This document shows positions 48,914 through 60,660 of a stretch of 64,000 bases of DNA, in pieces (the stretch's first letter is position 1; the number at the start of each line of letters is the position of its first letter). A program made the translations under genes and the position numbers. The stretch is from Nematopogon swammerdamellus (Eukaryota > Arthropoda > Insecta > Lepidoptera > Adelidae), in contig OX336345.1 of NCBI GenBank assembly GCA_946902875.1, positions 16,213,395 to 16,277,394 of the forward strand, given 5' to 3'. The notes under the pieces are model-generated. The model was given only the letters and a program-made list of their open reading frames with translations, had not been told where the DNA came from and did not search any database.

Positions 48914-49614
48914 AACTGGTATTTTAATTTACTGGAATTTTTCCTTTCACTGCCGTTGATGTGAAATTTCAAGTATAATAATGTTCAACTTGGGGCTTTT
49001 GGGCGTTTAGGGGAGGGTGTCATACAAAGCACCTCAGAAAAAGGGGGGGGGGGGGGGGGGGGGGGGGGAGGCAGGAACCATTCATAGTCATTTTTGCGCC
49101 CAAAACTGGGCCACTAAACAGTTGTTTTCGACAAAAATTTGGCTAATAAAAAAGTGATTCGGTTTTGGTAAAGATGTCCCAAGTTTCTAATCCTCAGCGA
49201 TAAAAATAAATCTGATTAATCATATCGATGTCAATTATTAATCACATAATACATGGGTTTATTTGGTGATAACGTTAAAACTTGTAATAATTGAGAAAGT
49301 ACAATTCCAGAGGAAAATCATCAATATTATTTAATACTTACAATTTTAATTTGTTTTTTATTTATAGTGTGTGTTTATAAAAAGGTTTATAAAACAATTT
49401 AGTTCTCATAATTTTTCTGAGGGTAGAAACTATGGGCGTTTGATTAAACATCATTAGACAACAAAGAACCTGACACTGACACACTCAAATCTATTTAGGT
49501 CAATAATCGCTGTAATATTTTTTTTTAAGTTGGATACCTATATATATATAGCTGTTCGCGCCTGCTGCGTATCGCCGCGCATACCTACAAGGAAAATACT
49601 GTAAAAAACAGATA
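48914..49614. other. unassigned; long G run at 49041-49069
   Basis: A homopolymer of about 28 G is present. The rest is AT-rich with no gene or repeat named. Confidence 0.45.
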
Positions 49615-49724
49615 GGAAATTCGTCGATACGTATATATATAATATATATATACGTATCGACGAATTTCCTTCGTCGTCTTATCTACAATTGTTATATTAT
49701 AACAATTGTAGATAAGACGATGAA
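49615..49724. repeat. two adjacent near-perfect palindromes
   Basis: The first (49615-49669) has 27-bp perfect arms around a single A, from GGAAATTCGTCGATACGTAT into an AT core. The second (49670-49724) has arms of 27 bp with one mismatch around a single T (TTCGTCGTCTTATCTACAAT...). Both can extrude as cruciforms. Confidence 0.9.
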
Positions 49725-49806
49725 GTATTCGCAACGCCCAAGAAATATTTCATTATTTCGTTTCGAGCGCGACTCTATTGCCAGGAGTTACATATCGACG
49801 ATGAAG

Positions 49807-50396
49807 TAGGTACCAATACCTCCTATCTAAAAAATCAAAATTTTACAGGAGACGAAAAAAACTATCTAATTTTTTAAGGAATTGTATCATGATTTCTATT
49901 GGACAAATAATGGTAATTTTGTACTGTTTTAAAGTACATTAATACAATTTCAGTTAGGATAGTTATTTACTGAGTTAGTTTGAGATGGAGGTATTGATTT
50001 ACTTTGTTTGGATTTGATTCAATGTACTGCTGAGATAGGAGGTATTTCAAAATAAAAATAATTACTGGACAGCAATTTTAATTATCCAATGCAAGCGGCA
50101 TCTTTCGCACGCAATAAAATTTCAACGCGTGCGAGCGAGAGAGCGAAAGCACACGTTCATGTTAGTTAAGAGATATTTATTGGCAGCATAAAGTTATATT
50201 ACATGACTTAGGAAGTATTTATTCAACACATAAAAGGTATTTCCAGCATGATTTGCGTATAGTGAAATTAGGAAATATGTCCATGGAGTCTCGACGGCTC
50301 AATAAAGCCGATATTGAGATAGGTGTTTTGTGCACGAATGTGGGATGGAAGCAATAAAAAAAATCGAAAAAAATTCGATAGGAGGTATTGGTACTT
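49807..50396. mobile_element. candidate MITE with CCAATACCTCCTATC ends
   Basis: GGTACCAATACCTCCTATC at the left and GATAGGAGGTATTGGTAC at the right are inverted. An internal GATAGGAGGTATT lies at 50034. No coding capacity and no certain target duplication. Confidence 0.5.
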
Positions 50397-50529
50397 GTTG
50401 GTAATATTGTAAAATTGGTAAAAGTTATAAGTTAAAAGTTATAGATTTGCGAACTTCGTTTCTCCATACAAAATGATGCGGAGGTACGGAGAACACGGCG
50501 GCGTAGCGTAGTACGCAGTGTAGGTACAC

Positions 50530-51993
50530 TAGTATAATAGTCTTTGCTGAATCCATGCATGAACTGGAAATAAAATTAAATATAGTAGTAGGAAAAATAT
50601 CGGAATGCTTTGCTGCGAACGGACTGATACTAAATACATCGAAGACCAACTATATGGTATTTTCAGGACGAAACTGTGGTCCCCGTGAGCTCTCTATTTC
50701 GAATTCTTCCGGCTCTATTGGCTCCCAGTCATGTATACGATTTTTAGGGTTGACCCAACTCTAAGTTGGAAAAGTCACATAGACAAACTATGTGACAAGA
50801 TGGCTAGAGGTATTTACGCACTAAGGCCCACTTGCACCAACACGAGTTTAGAGTTAAGTAGCGAGTTATGGATTTAAACGCGGTTTAAACGCGGTTCCCA
50901 CAGTCAACGGGAGCTAGCTTAACGAGTTAAACTGGTTTATAGTTAAATTCGTGTTGGTGCAAGTGGGCCTAAGCGCGTCTTGCACCAACACGAGTTTAAA
51001 GTTAAGTAGCGAGTTATGGATTTAAACGCGGTTCACACATACAACGGGTGCTAGTTTAACGAGTTAAACTGGTTTATATATTAAATTTGTGTTGGTGCAA
51101 GTGGGCCTAAGAGAGTTACGCCGCTTGATCAGTCCGGAGGCTTTGAGACAGTCCTACTATGCGTACGTACACTCATTATTGTCGTATGGTGTAATCCTGT
51201 GTGGTAACTCAACCGATGCTGAAAGAGTGCTAATACTGCAAAAACGAGCGATAAGGGTATTAGCCAGTGTACCGCGAACAACATCTTGTAGAGACTTTTT
51301 CAAATCCTTTGGTATATTAACTGTGTGCTCTCTATATATATATGAAGTAGTGGTATATGTACGAAAAAACATGAATTCTTTTGAGTCAAATGGCGCAAGT
51401 CATAATTATAACACACGTAACTCAGAGCGTTTAAAATCTGTTGCGCATAAATCGGCGATGGCTGAAAAAGACCCTGACGTGATTGGACCCAAATTGTACG
51501 AAAATGTCCTGATACAATAAAATCAATAAATAGTGACAATGTGTTCCAGAGTCAGCTGAAAATATTTCTCTTAGACAATCAATTTTATAAGTTAAGTGAA
51601 TTTTTTTCATACTGTAAATAAAAATCCTGCTGACTTTGATAATTCAAATTGTTTATATGCATAAACACAAATTTTATTAATAACTTGACTGAACCCTATG
51701 TTCTTTGTTTTGTATTTTATTATCTTTTTTAATGGGTATATTTTTGACTTAGTATTTTTAATTTTTGCTTAGATATAGTATGTTATATTTAACATAATGA
51801 AAACTTAGTATGTAAGTTATATTTAAAAAAAGCTCTGTAAGGTTTCTTACCCGGTTCTTCCTTATAGATTGCACTACTGAACGGGACATCATAAAAAATG
51901 ATGACGAACTATACTGAATATGCATATGTCTCAATGAAATATTGTTATTGTTGAGTGTTCTTTATGGCGAAATAAATATCTGAATCTGAATCT
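50530..51993 (+). pseudogene. LINE C-terminal half with 3' tail
   Basis: TSIIVFAESMHELEIKL follows the lost YADD box. Then come CFAANGLILNTSKTNYMVF, LSWKSHIDKLCDKMARGIYA, the MITE at 50825-51107, and ELRRLISPEALRQSYYAYVH, LSYGVILCGNSTDAERVLIL, QKRAIRVLASVPRTTSCRDF and NYNTRNSERL. The 3' UTR ends AATAAATATCTGAATCTGAA, a short-repeat tail. Reverse transcriptase motifs before the thumb are missing. Confidence 0.82.
50825..51107. mobile_element. PIF/Harbinger-like MITE dimer in LINE, TSD TAA
   Basis: Ends GGCCCACTTGCACCAACACG and complement, flanked by TAA (50822-50824 and 51108-51110). Removing the insert and one TAA restores the LINE reading YALRELRR. It contains two MITE monomers (50825-50969 and about 50980-51107) in tandem, the second lacking its first few terminal bases. 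A 3-bp TWA duplication plus GG..CC termini is the PIF/Harbinger pattern. Confidence 0.85.
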
Positions 51994-52926
51994 AGGTTAA
52001 ATAAATCTCGAGATAAGGGTACAGAGTCGGTGATAGACTACCTAGCTAGCATATTTCAATAGCTCTTCTAGAAAGAAAACTAATACACAACTACCTAGAT
52101 AACCTATCAAAATACCTATGTAGTATACCTACATACTGAGTTGAACAAAGAAAGGACTTTATCATACATACATACATACATACCACACGCTGTATCCCGA
52201 CAATCAGCATAAGCAGAGCAATCGGAGTTAGAACTAACTAGAGCAGGTAGACCTAACTAAAAATAAAACTCTTGCCTACCTGATGAAATTATGATTGCAA
52301 CAAAGCCAAAACAAAGGATGCTTTGTACCAAAGTACTTTAGATTTCTTTATAATGTGTACCTACTCACCGTTTGATGTTGAGTGGAGTAAAGAGAGCTTC
52401 AACGTCTTTCCTGGACGAGCGAAACTGATGCAATAAACTAATTATGAAAATTCGAGCGAATAAATAAATCCCGTTTATTAATTGTGTCCTGCTTTGTCTT
52501 TTCCCTCTCCTTCCACTTCCATCCAACCAATCAAACGACAAACAGACCACAGATTATATTAGTACTTAACCCTTTATAGGGAAAATTATTTTTTCACAAA
52601 TTTAAATTTTATTTTTGGATTTCCTGGTAGCTACAAATGTTCTGGAAAAAAGTTTAGATATTAGTGGTTTTAGAAAAAACTGATTTTTCAGAGTGGGTAC
52701 ATAATTATGTTCCCGGCGGCGTCCATTTAGGGAATAATCACCGAGTGGTACAAACAGTTTTAATGTCTTTGGGTACAAACGTGCCAAAAAAATTTCAGGA
52801 AATAAGCAATAAGGAGATAGGACTATAGAGAACTTGTAAATAAAACAAAAACAATAAAATAAACTATTTATTACAAAAAAATTATCTCCTTGACATATCT
52901 AAAGTAAACTTAAGTTTATGTTCTTA
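51994..52926. other. unassigned, with one repeat fragment at 52165-52250
   Basis: ATACATACATACATACCACA followed by CGCTGTATCCCGACAATCAG matches the family at 5893 and 8905. No gene frame recognised elsewhere. Confidence 0.4.
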
Positions 52927-53071
52927 GGCCCACTTGCACCAACACGAGTTTAAAGTTAAGTAGCGAGTTATGGATTTAAACGCGGTTGCCACAGTCAACG
53001 GGTGCTAGCTTAAACTGGTTTAGCGAGTTAAACTGGTTTATATATTAAATTTGTGTTGGTGCAAGTGGGCC
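52927..53071. mobile_element. PIF/Harbinger-like MITE monomer, TSD TTA
   Basis: 145 bp. Same ends and interior (GTTAAGTAGCGAGTTATGGA, TTTAAACGCGG) as the dimer at 50825-51107, flanked by TTA at 52924-52926 and 53072-53074. Confidence 0.88.
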
Positions 53072-53095
53072 TTAGGGTGATAGGTACTGATAACT

Positions 53096-53341
53096 ATGGA
53101 TGGAAACATTCCAAACACAAATCCACTTTACAAAATATTACACCCAATTCGACTGCGCTTTTTGTGGTTTTTGGTACATAATCCTTTATTAGGAAAATGG
53201 GGAACATGCGCAAAATTTTCAACATTTACAGTGGATGGGCGACCTGGATACTTTCTTGAAGTTAGTTCATTAGCCAAGTCGCTGCCATATATGAGATGTG
53301 TATTTGATTTCAAATTTAACGGCCGCATAGTTTTCCGATAT
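53096..53341 (+). other. unrecognised open frame
   Basis: An 80-codon open stretch reads MDGNIPNTNPLYKILHPIRL and FAKFSTFTVDGRPGYF-like text on to FKFNGRIVF. It is then overrun by a repeat (CAAGTGCGAGTTGGACTCGC). I do not recognise it. There is no upstream start context or partner exon, and it could be chance or a decayed element. Confidence 0.2.
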
Positions 53342-54043
53342 AAAAAAAGTCGGCAAGTGCGAGTTGGACTCGCGCACCGAGGGTTCCGTATCATCAGCAT
53401 CACTCAATATATTTGTATTATGTATGTACAAAAACAATTGTTTTGGAAAGTCACGAACCGCCTAAATAAACACTACAGCAATGGTTTGACTGTGCGGCAT
53501 AGTACAATTTTATTTTTTTATTTTTTCTTTACTTGTGATTGAGACCTTGCTTCTTGCCAAATTTCATTACTCTATAGGTCAACGGTACCTATAGGTTTTG
53601 ATTTCATTTGAGTGAGTTTGCAAGTGTTAAAATTTGCTATAAATAGCCGTATCTTTTGATTATATTGATTTAGAAGCATTCATTTTCTATAACTCGAAGG
53701 GATCGCAGACGTTAGTATTTCATATTAATTTCAATTTGATATCTTGACTCATTACTGAGAAAATGGATCTTGACACACAAAACAAGTAAATTTTTTTTAT
53801 ATCATATAGCTACAAGATTAAAGTTTTAGGATTTTTTCCTTTACGTATGCTATGAGACCTTACTTCTTAAGCAGGCTCTACACTCGCCCGCGAAACGCGG
53901 CCGTGAATCGCGGCCGCGCACACTGGTTCCAAATTGAAATAAATGGTAGGGTAATACCCCACTGACTTTCTCGCTTGTTTGGCGAACTGAACGTTTTTAT
54001 GTTCGAAATTCAAAATGTACTGACAGGACAGTCGCGTTGAATA
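53342..54043. repeat. CAAGTGCGAG repeat fragment and unassigned DNA
   Basis: CGGCAAGTGCGAGTTGGACT...GGGTTCCGTATC (53342-53395) is a fragment of the widespread repeat seen at 42950 and 44640. 53888-53940 is a GC-rich palindromic patch (GCGGCCGTGAATCGCGGCCG). The rest is unassigned. Confidence 0.5.
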
Positions 54044-54952
54044 CGTCCGTGAACCTGGAGTAGATTATCATGATAATTAGTTGAAAGTGGTCTTAAAATT
54101 TTGTACTCATTTTGTACTTTTGTGTGCCATTGAAAAAAAATTCTGTGCAGCTATAGTTTAGCCGTAATATCAAAATGAAATTAGCGACTCCAGGTTCACT
54201 CTGGAGTAGTACTTACACTCTCAGAGCTGGGAGCGGTGTCAAATTTTGTACAAAATTGTGTACTATTTTGTGAGCCAAATAACTTTTTTTGTGCAAGCAC
54301 AGTTTTCCCGTAAAACCTGAAAAACACTTAGAACCATGTAATTCTAGTTGTGAGATTATAATACACACGTTCCGGTGAAGTTTCATAGATTTGTAACTGC
54401 GACAGGGTTCTACAAGCCAAGCAATTACAAGCTTGGTCGTCCAGATAATTAATTTTCAACCTTATGCCTAATGTATTAGAGATGAAGACGCGGAAGACTC
54501 CCAAATGTACATTAGGTCCTTTACTTACACGTACCGAGAGAGAAAGATGACGCATTCAAACGTGAGTTAGAAAGAATGAGCAATACTCTTCAGAGAAATA
54601 AGGTATAGGCATGTTGGGCTATTATTCTAAAATAAATAAAAGGGCATTTTTTTATTGCGGTGGTGCAGTTATTTATTTAAAACATGCAATTAGTTACGCG
54701 TCATGTCGGTGAAAGATCAGCTGAATTGAGGCATGTTTTATTTACGATTTGTGGGTTTTGGAAGAAAGAAAAAAAAAAGAAGATTCATTATTCACACATA
54801 TTTTAGAAAACAAACAAATAATCCTATAAACATGCAATTAGTGATGAAAAGGCTGGGTTTAAGTTTGTGGATTACTGTTTAGGTTCGCATCTGTAAGGTA
54901 TATATAATATAAAACTAACCTAATGCTAACTGATGATGATACAAAAACGAGA

Positions 54953-55011
54953 TTTTTTTATGGAAACTGACACGGTTGGCTACATCACCTACAACATCCG
55001 TGATGTCAGCC
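54953..55011 (-). repeat. SINE A 3'-end fragment
   Basis: The tail and TGACACGGTTGGCTACATCA...GTGATGTCAGCC, then cut. The adjoining 25 bp recur inverted at the 5' edge of the SINE A at 33661-34076. Confidence 0.8.
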
Positions 55012-55829
55012 CTTACTTTAGCATATCACTGATTTCCAATGTCAAAATATTATTTGATAGACCACATAGTGAATTATTTGTATGACATATGTGGTATAGG
55101 TACCGATTGAATGCAATCACCTCTACTTCCGAAACTCTCTTTTTTTACTTCACCTTTTTTATAACCTACATATCAACCTCATGCACGAGACAATGATTAA
55201 ATCGTGGTTGGGACAAGTCGAAGAGTTGCATTAAAACAAAATTCACCTATGAATCTTTGTTCAAAATGTAGTTGATTATATTTCATTCTGTTCATTATGT
55301 TTTAAAAGAAATAAGCCCACTACTTTTCGCCAAAACTCGTCAAATAGTCGCGTCTCCACACGACAAAAAAAAAAGGCAATATACGGCGTTTGATGAATAA
55401 AAGGATTCCCTTGGAGGGGTTGTTCCTCAGTACCATGTGGTGGATTTAAGATGGGGAGCCACCTGAAATATCGATGCGGGTAGGGGGGGGGGGGAGGGGG
55501 TCAAAGTTTTCGACCGCCGCATCTCTCCTGAGCTTTATACCTGCGTCATTTCAGCTAATAGGGCATGTTTGGTATCGTTTCCGTATAAACAAGGGATGCC
55601 CGCGCGCCGGAGCTATTAAAATATTCAGCTCAATACAAATCAAGTTTCACTTGTGTTCTTGGTACGGTTTTTATTGCAATTTGGTTGGAATCTTCACCAG
55701 GGCTAACAAATTGGTCAAGTGTGCACTCATACGTAATATTACTAGTAAAATTTAGTAAAATAATATGCTATATTTTATTTCTTACGAAATACGTACCTAC
55801 AATATTTATAAAGAAAATTACAAATAAAA
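55012..55829. other. unassigned sequence
   Basis: No gene recognised. A G-rich run lies at 55482-55500. Confidence 0.4.
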
Positions 55830-56277
55830 AAAAAACCGTGACAATTAAAAAGTCAAAAATAATTTCCGTTTACTTATAGGAGTCGGGGGACCGCCAAGTA
55901 AATACCCGCGCAGCCTTTGAGTTTGTATATTTTTTATTTACTTAGCGGTTCCCCGACTCCTTTATGTAAGTAAACGGAAATAATTTTTTTACTTTTTAAG
56001 GGTCGGGGTTTTTAAATTTGTAATTTAACTTTATTTCAAGCTTTTTAAAAAAAATCGCATGCAAATCGGTCCACTTTATAAGATAATGCATTTTTTTATT
56101 ACTTAATTACTTGATTACAAACATAGCTAAGAACCATTTCTAATAAAAAAAAAACCGCATCCAAATCGGCACATCCCTTTGGGAGCTACGATGCCACAGC
56201 CGATACATCCATACACATACACATACATTAAACTTATAACACCCCTCTTTTTGCGTCGGGGGTTAAAAATCACATCC
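55830..56277. repeat. palindrome-bearing CCCCCGAC repeat, copy 2
   Basis: Matches 38545-39048 with the same inverted arms and the same end (ACACCCCTCTTTTTGCGTCG). The CA microsatellite is short here. Confidence 0.75.
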
Positions 56278-57409
56278 GCTCTATAAATCACTTTCGTCGG
56301 TCAGCTTTAATTCATTCTTTTTAACCGACTTCCAAAAAAGGAGGAGGTTCTCAATTCGTCTGTATGTTTTTTTTTTTATTTTTTTTTTGTATGTTTGTAA
56401 CGCGATTTCTCCGTCAATTGAGGGCCGATTTAGAAAATTCTTTTTTTGTTAGTTAGGTCATACTTCCGAGGTGGTCCCATTTCAATTTTATCGAAATTGG
56501 TTCAGTGGTTTTCGAAAAATCAGCATAATACTATGGTGTGTGGTTACCTTCAGCAAAACTTGTGATGTGGTCGTTTTCGGCAATTTTCAGTTTGATAAAT
56601 TAGTATGGTGTGTGGTTACCTTCAGCAAAACATTTGTGATGTGGACTTATTCAGCAATTTGCAGTCTGACACATATGGCGAATAATTCTGTACCACTTCA
56701 ATCGATTTCGATTATTCGATTTCGATTATTCTTTTTTATGTAATATTACTAATAATATTACTTAAAAGAATGAAATAAAAACTGTTTTAAAAAATATTAA
56801 ACCGATTTCCAAAAAACAAAAAAAAAAGAACTAAAAAGTATTAAATACATAATATTTTGAAATTTTCTCTGTCCTGTTGAAATACATGAATCGATATACT
56901 AGTGAACATATTCGGACCCTTGTTTCATGATATTCATGAATGTTCTAAATTAGAAATTTTTTATCTTTTCCGACCGGCCAGGTGCGCTTAATTTATTATG
57001 GTACGAGTACCATCGAGCTGGTCTGATGATGGAGACAGAAGGTGGCCATAGGAACTCCTAAACTACACATCATAAACCCATCGTGTTTGGGCTCGTTGCA
57101 TTTGTCTTCACGAGCAATTTACTTTAGACCTAAGAGATTCTCAATTCGACGGTATGTTTTCTTTTTTTGGATGTTTGTTACGCGATTACTCCGTCAATTG
57201 TGGGCCGATTTTGAAATTTTTTTTTTTTTGTTATTTGAAAGGGGTTAACCCTGAGGTTTTTGAAGTGAAAACTTCTTTAGCGGCGCTTGGCACTTTTTTA
57301 GGTGGGTAAAAAATGTATAACTCGCGACATCGCGTCAGCGTCATTTTTAAAATGAAACCTTAAGTTAGAGTGGCACGGGATCTGCCGGCACTCCTGGAGT
57401 GCAACTGTT

Positions 57410-57975
57410 AAGTAGGGTTCGGTAACACGTTTATGTCTGTCCATTTTACTAAGTTCCGCAAAATGAATGTAGGGTTCCGTAATAAATGCATGTCTGTCCG
57501 TTCTACTAAATTTAACATTTATTTCAAAATGAATGTAGGTTTCCGTAACAAATGCATGTCTGTCCGTTCTACTAAATTTTACAATTTTCAACCAAGGTCC
57601 TCCGACGGTTATTTTATAATAAAAGTAGGGTTCCCTAACACGTTTATGTCTGTCCATTCTACTAAGTTCTGCAAGATGAATGTAGGGTTCCGTAACAAAT
57701 GCATGTCTGTCCGTTCTACAAAATTTAAAATTTATTTCAAAATGAATGTAGGGTTCCGTAACAAATGTATGTCTGTCCGTTCTACTAAATTTTACAATTT
57801 TCAACCATGGCCCTCCGACGGTTATTTTATAATAAAAGTAGGGTTCCGTAACAAATGTATGTCTGTCCGTTCTACTAAATTTCACAATTTTCAACCAAGG
57901 TCCTCCGACGGTTATTTTATAATAAAAGTAGGGTTCCGTAACACGTTTATGTCTGTCCATTCTACTAAGTTCTGC
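57410..57975. repeat. expanded minisatellite in composite block 2
   Basis: Units built from GTAGGGTTCCGTAACAAATG, TCTGTCCGTTCTACTAAATT and an optional CTCCGACGGTTATTTTATAA segment. Lengths alternate between about 60 and 90 bp. Open frames of 190-238 codons run through it on both strands, but they are products of the repeat and contain no known domain. Confidence 0.85.
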
Positions 57976-57976
57976 A

Positions 57977-58331
57977 ACATCACCTACACCGTCCGTGATG
58001 TCAGCCCATAACACCGGGTGAACTAAGTGCCATGTCAGTGCTTCCCCCTTTGATCGTGCTGACTACACTGAACTGGTCGGAAAACACAAACTATTTACAT
58101 AGCCGTTTCGACCGACGTTTCATTCAGTGCGGTGGTACCAACCCGGGCGGGTTAAACCCTACCATCAAGTAAGATTAGGAGGGAAGGGACCTACAGTTTT
58201 ACGAGGAATCCGAACCTCGGTCAGCCTCCAACGGTCAGCGGTCACCCATCCAAATACTGACCGCACCCAGCGTTGCTTAACATTCAATAGCGACAGTTGA
58301 CTGCCTGCACCACTGAGCTATCGAGGCTGAC
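57977..58331 (-). repeat. SINE A copy inside composite block 2
   Basis: Body, B box, 5S-like segment and A box present. The poly-A tail end is replaced by the minisatellite (junction near 57977), unlike copy 1, where the tail is intact. Confidence 0.85.
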
Positions 58332-58399
58332 GTGGTCCTATTTTAATTGGGTCAAGATCGGATTGGAAAGCGAGTACATCAATAGCAAAAAATAACTAA

Positions 58400-58725
58400 A
58401 AAAAACTGTGAAATAAAAAAAAAGTTTTAAAAAACATAAAACCGACTTCCTAAAAAAAGTAAAACTAAAAAACTATTTAAAATAAAAATATAAAAACCGC
58501 CTTCAAAAATATATGAAATAAAAACCTAAAAAAAAAAAACGAACCCTAGAGTTGAAGGCGGTGCTAAAGCAAGCAAAAATGATGAATGAAAGAAAACATG
58601 AGTGGATGATAATATCCTTTGTGATTTGTGTAGCCTTTTTAGCACCGCCTTCAACTCTAGGGTTCGTTTTTTTTTTTTTAGGTTTTTATTTCATATATTT
58701 TTGAAGGCGGTTTTTATATTTTTTA
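58400..58725. repeat. palindrome of composite block 2, loop inverted
   Basis: Arms as at 24490-24880. The loop (58565-58640) reads AAGCAAGCAAAAATGATGAA...TGTGTAGCCTTTTTAG, the reverse complement of the loop in copy 1. Confidence 0.85.
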
Positions 58726-59164
58726 ACATGACCGAACTATTGATGACCAGGACCACACAGTTATTCTTACTACACTGTTTCTCATTCGGTATTTCATACT
58801 TCTCAATCAGCGTATTTCCAAAGCATTTATTTTATTACATACTTTATTATTACTGACCTGGAGGGCCTGTAGAACTACGCCTACATAAATTAATCATGCA
58901 TTAAAAACAAAGACATTAAAAAATAATCGCATCTTCGAGAAGAGCGCCGCTGTCTATTACACTGTAAAAAATAGATATATTGGAACCCGTGCATTATAAA
59001 AATCTAAACTTAATCCTGAATTTAGGAAATAGAAAAGAAATTGTGAAAATGCTCTAAAGGAAGATGTAACCTCAAGACACTCCTGAAACACATTCCAGGT
59101 CAACGTTTTCCCCTTCGAGTAGAACGCAGAAACAGTGTCACAGCCTGTGAATGCTTCCCTGAGC
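58726..59164. other. unassigned sequence
   Basis: No gene or repeat named. Confidence 0.4.
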
Positions 59165-59452
59165 TTCCCTTCCCTAGCCCCTTACTAGGTCAATGTTCTA
59201 CATCACATACGATTGTGCTACAATTTGGCTCAAATTGTAGTCGACTGGGTTGGTACCACCGTACTACTGGATGTAAGATGGCCGCATAGCAGCCTGGGTT
59301 GTGTTCTCCTCTAGTCCAGTATAGCCAGTAATCCAGGGAAGTTTCCGGTATGGCACCTACCGTCTCGGAGGTGATATTGGCTGGTCGGAGCATGTGCTTT
59401 GGCCCCTCCGACACAGCTACCCACACCCACCCATACCGGATTACATAAAAAA
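59165..59452 (+). repeat. SINE B copy, head missing
   Basis: Matches the body of the SINE at 6349-6764 (TGGGTTGGTACCAC, CTCTAGTCCAGTATAGCC, GTGATATTGGCTGGTCGGAG, ATACCGGATTACAT plus A tail), with a short insertion near 59190-59240. The tRNA-like head is absent. Confidence 0.75.
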
Positions 59453-59539
59453 AATGCATGATATCCTCTCATAGCCTCAGATCGATCTCTATGCCCATAA
59501 TATGTTCTGCTATTTTATGTATGGGTAAGTAACTGTGGT

Positions 59540-59655
59540 GTTTTCGGGTGCCGAAGGACATCCGCAGTTGTAACGTGTGGGGTCGGTACTTAAAAAGAAT
59601 AGCCCCACTGCATCTCTCCCCGTCGCATGTCGTAAAAGTCGACTAAGGGATAAGA
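59540..59655 (+). repeat. interspersed-repeat fragment, partner of 9060-9245
   Basis: GTGTGGGGTCGGTACTTAAA and AAGAATAGCCCCACTGCATC, then TCGTAAAAGTCGACTAAGGG, match 9120-9235 in reverse. Confidence 0.6.
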
Positions 59656-59661
59656 AAATTC

Positions 59662-60010
59662 GTCAGCCTCGGTAGCTCAGTGGCGCGGTTGGTTAGTCAA
59701 CCAGGATGGGTGACCGCTCGACCGTTGGAGGCTGACCGTGGTTCGGATTCCACGTTAAACTGTAGGTCCCTTCCCTTCTTACCTTACTAGGTGGTAGGGT
59801 TTATCCCGGCCGGGTTGGTACCACCGCACTGAACGAAACGTCGGTCGAAACGGTATGTAAATAGTCCGTGTTTTCAGTCCAGCTTAGTGTAGCCGACATG
59901 AAATGAAGGGAAGCACTGACATGGCACCTAGTTCACCCTGTGTTATGGGCTGACATCACGGATGTTGTAGGTGATGTAGCCAACCGTGTCAGGTTCCATA
60001 AAAAAAAAAA
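59662..60010 (+). repeat. SINE A copy with 5S-like segment deleted
   Basis: Plus strand: GTCAGCCTCGGTAGCTCAGT with the A box, then directly CCAGGATGGGTGACCGCTCG, so most of the 5S-like part is missing. B box, body and poly-A tail (60000-60010) follow. Confidence 0.85.
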
Positions 60011-60660
60011 GCTCCTACAGAGCCAGCTGCTTTAGGGAGAAATATTATGCTATGTATGGCGATTATCACAACAACGTCGGAGTCCACGGTGTGTATCATG
60101 ATTCTGGTTGCTCCATTTAGTACCGTATCCTTTGGAGTATAATTCGTCCGTCAGCTTCCTCGGCGGCGGCAGATGGGTAATATTTGGTGCTGATGATGTG
60201 ATTGTAGGTCCGATGTTAGTCACTACGTATATAACGTTCGCCTGCAGACCGAAGATCCGAGCAGTTTGAAAAGTTCTTTATTTATTATTTGTAAGTTATT
60301 TTTTACGGCGGGCGGTTTGCGGTCAATTCGGCCAAAAATACATACATACCTAACTACTTATATATACTAATATACCTAGTATTTTCATAAAAAGCCGTGT
60401 CTTCTGCGACATAAACATATTAAAATAAATATGGAATCATCCAACTAAGAACAGGCTACTTTCTACCAACATTATTTTTATTTATTTAATTTCACTCTAT
60501 TACAACTATAAGGGTACGTAGCCTTGATTTTTTGTTTATGTTCAACGCAATGGCGCTATGGGGGGCGGCCGGCAGCGCCTTCATTTAATGGAGTCCTTCT
60601 AGAAGCCAATGAAGTGCCGCAGCGGCATAAAAAGTTACTTTCTTTCCTTTTCTAACTCGT
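60011..60660. other. unassigned sequence
   Basis: No gene recognised. Confidence 0.4.

Larger units (their letters stand above)
56318..58725. repeat. composite repeat block, copy 2
   Basis: Same order of parts as 22677-24880: an AACCGACTTCC start, a tandem array of GTAGGGTTCCGTAAC units (about 8, at 57410-57975), SINE A and palindrome. The array is expanded against about 3 units in copy 1. The right arm of the palindrome is truncated at about 58725. Confidence 0.85.

Noticed and set aside
57298..58014. Long open frames on both strands (238 and 192 codons) with repeated VTEPY / MSVRSTKF peptides
   Set aside because: They lie wholly on a minisatellite whose units carry no stop in these frames. 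The same repeat in copy 1 of the block is shorter and gives no conserved protein.
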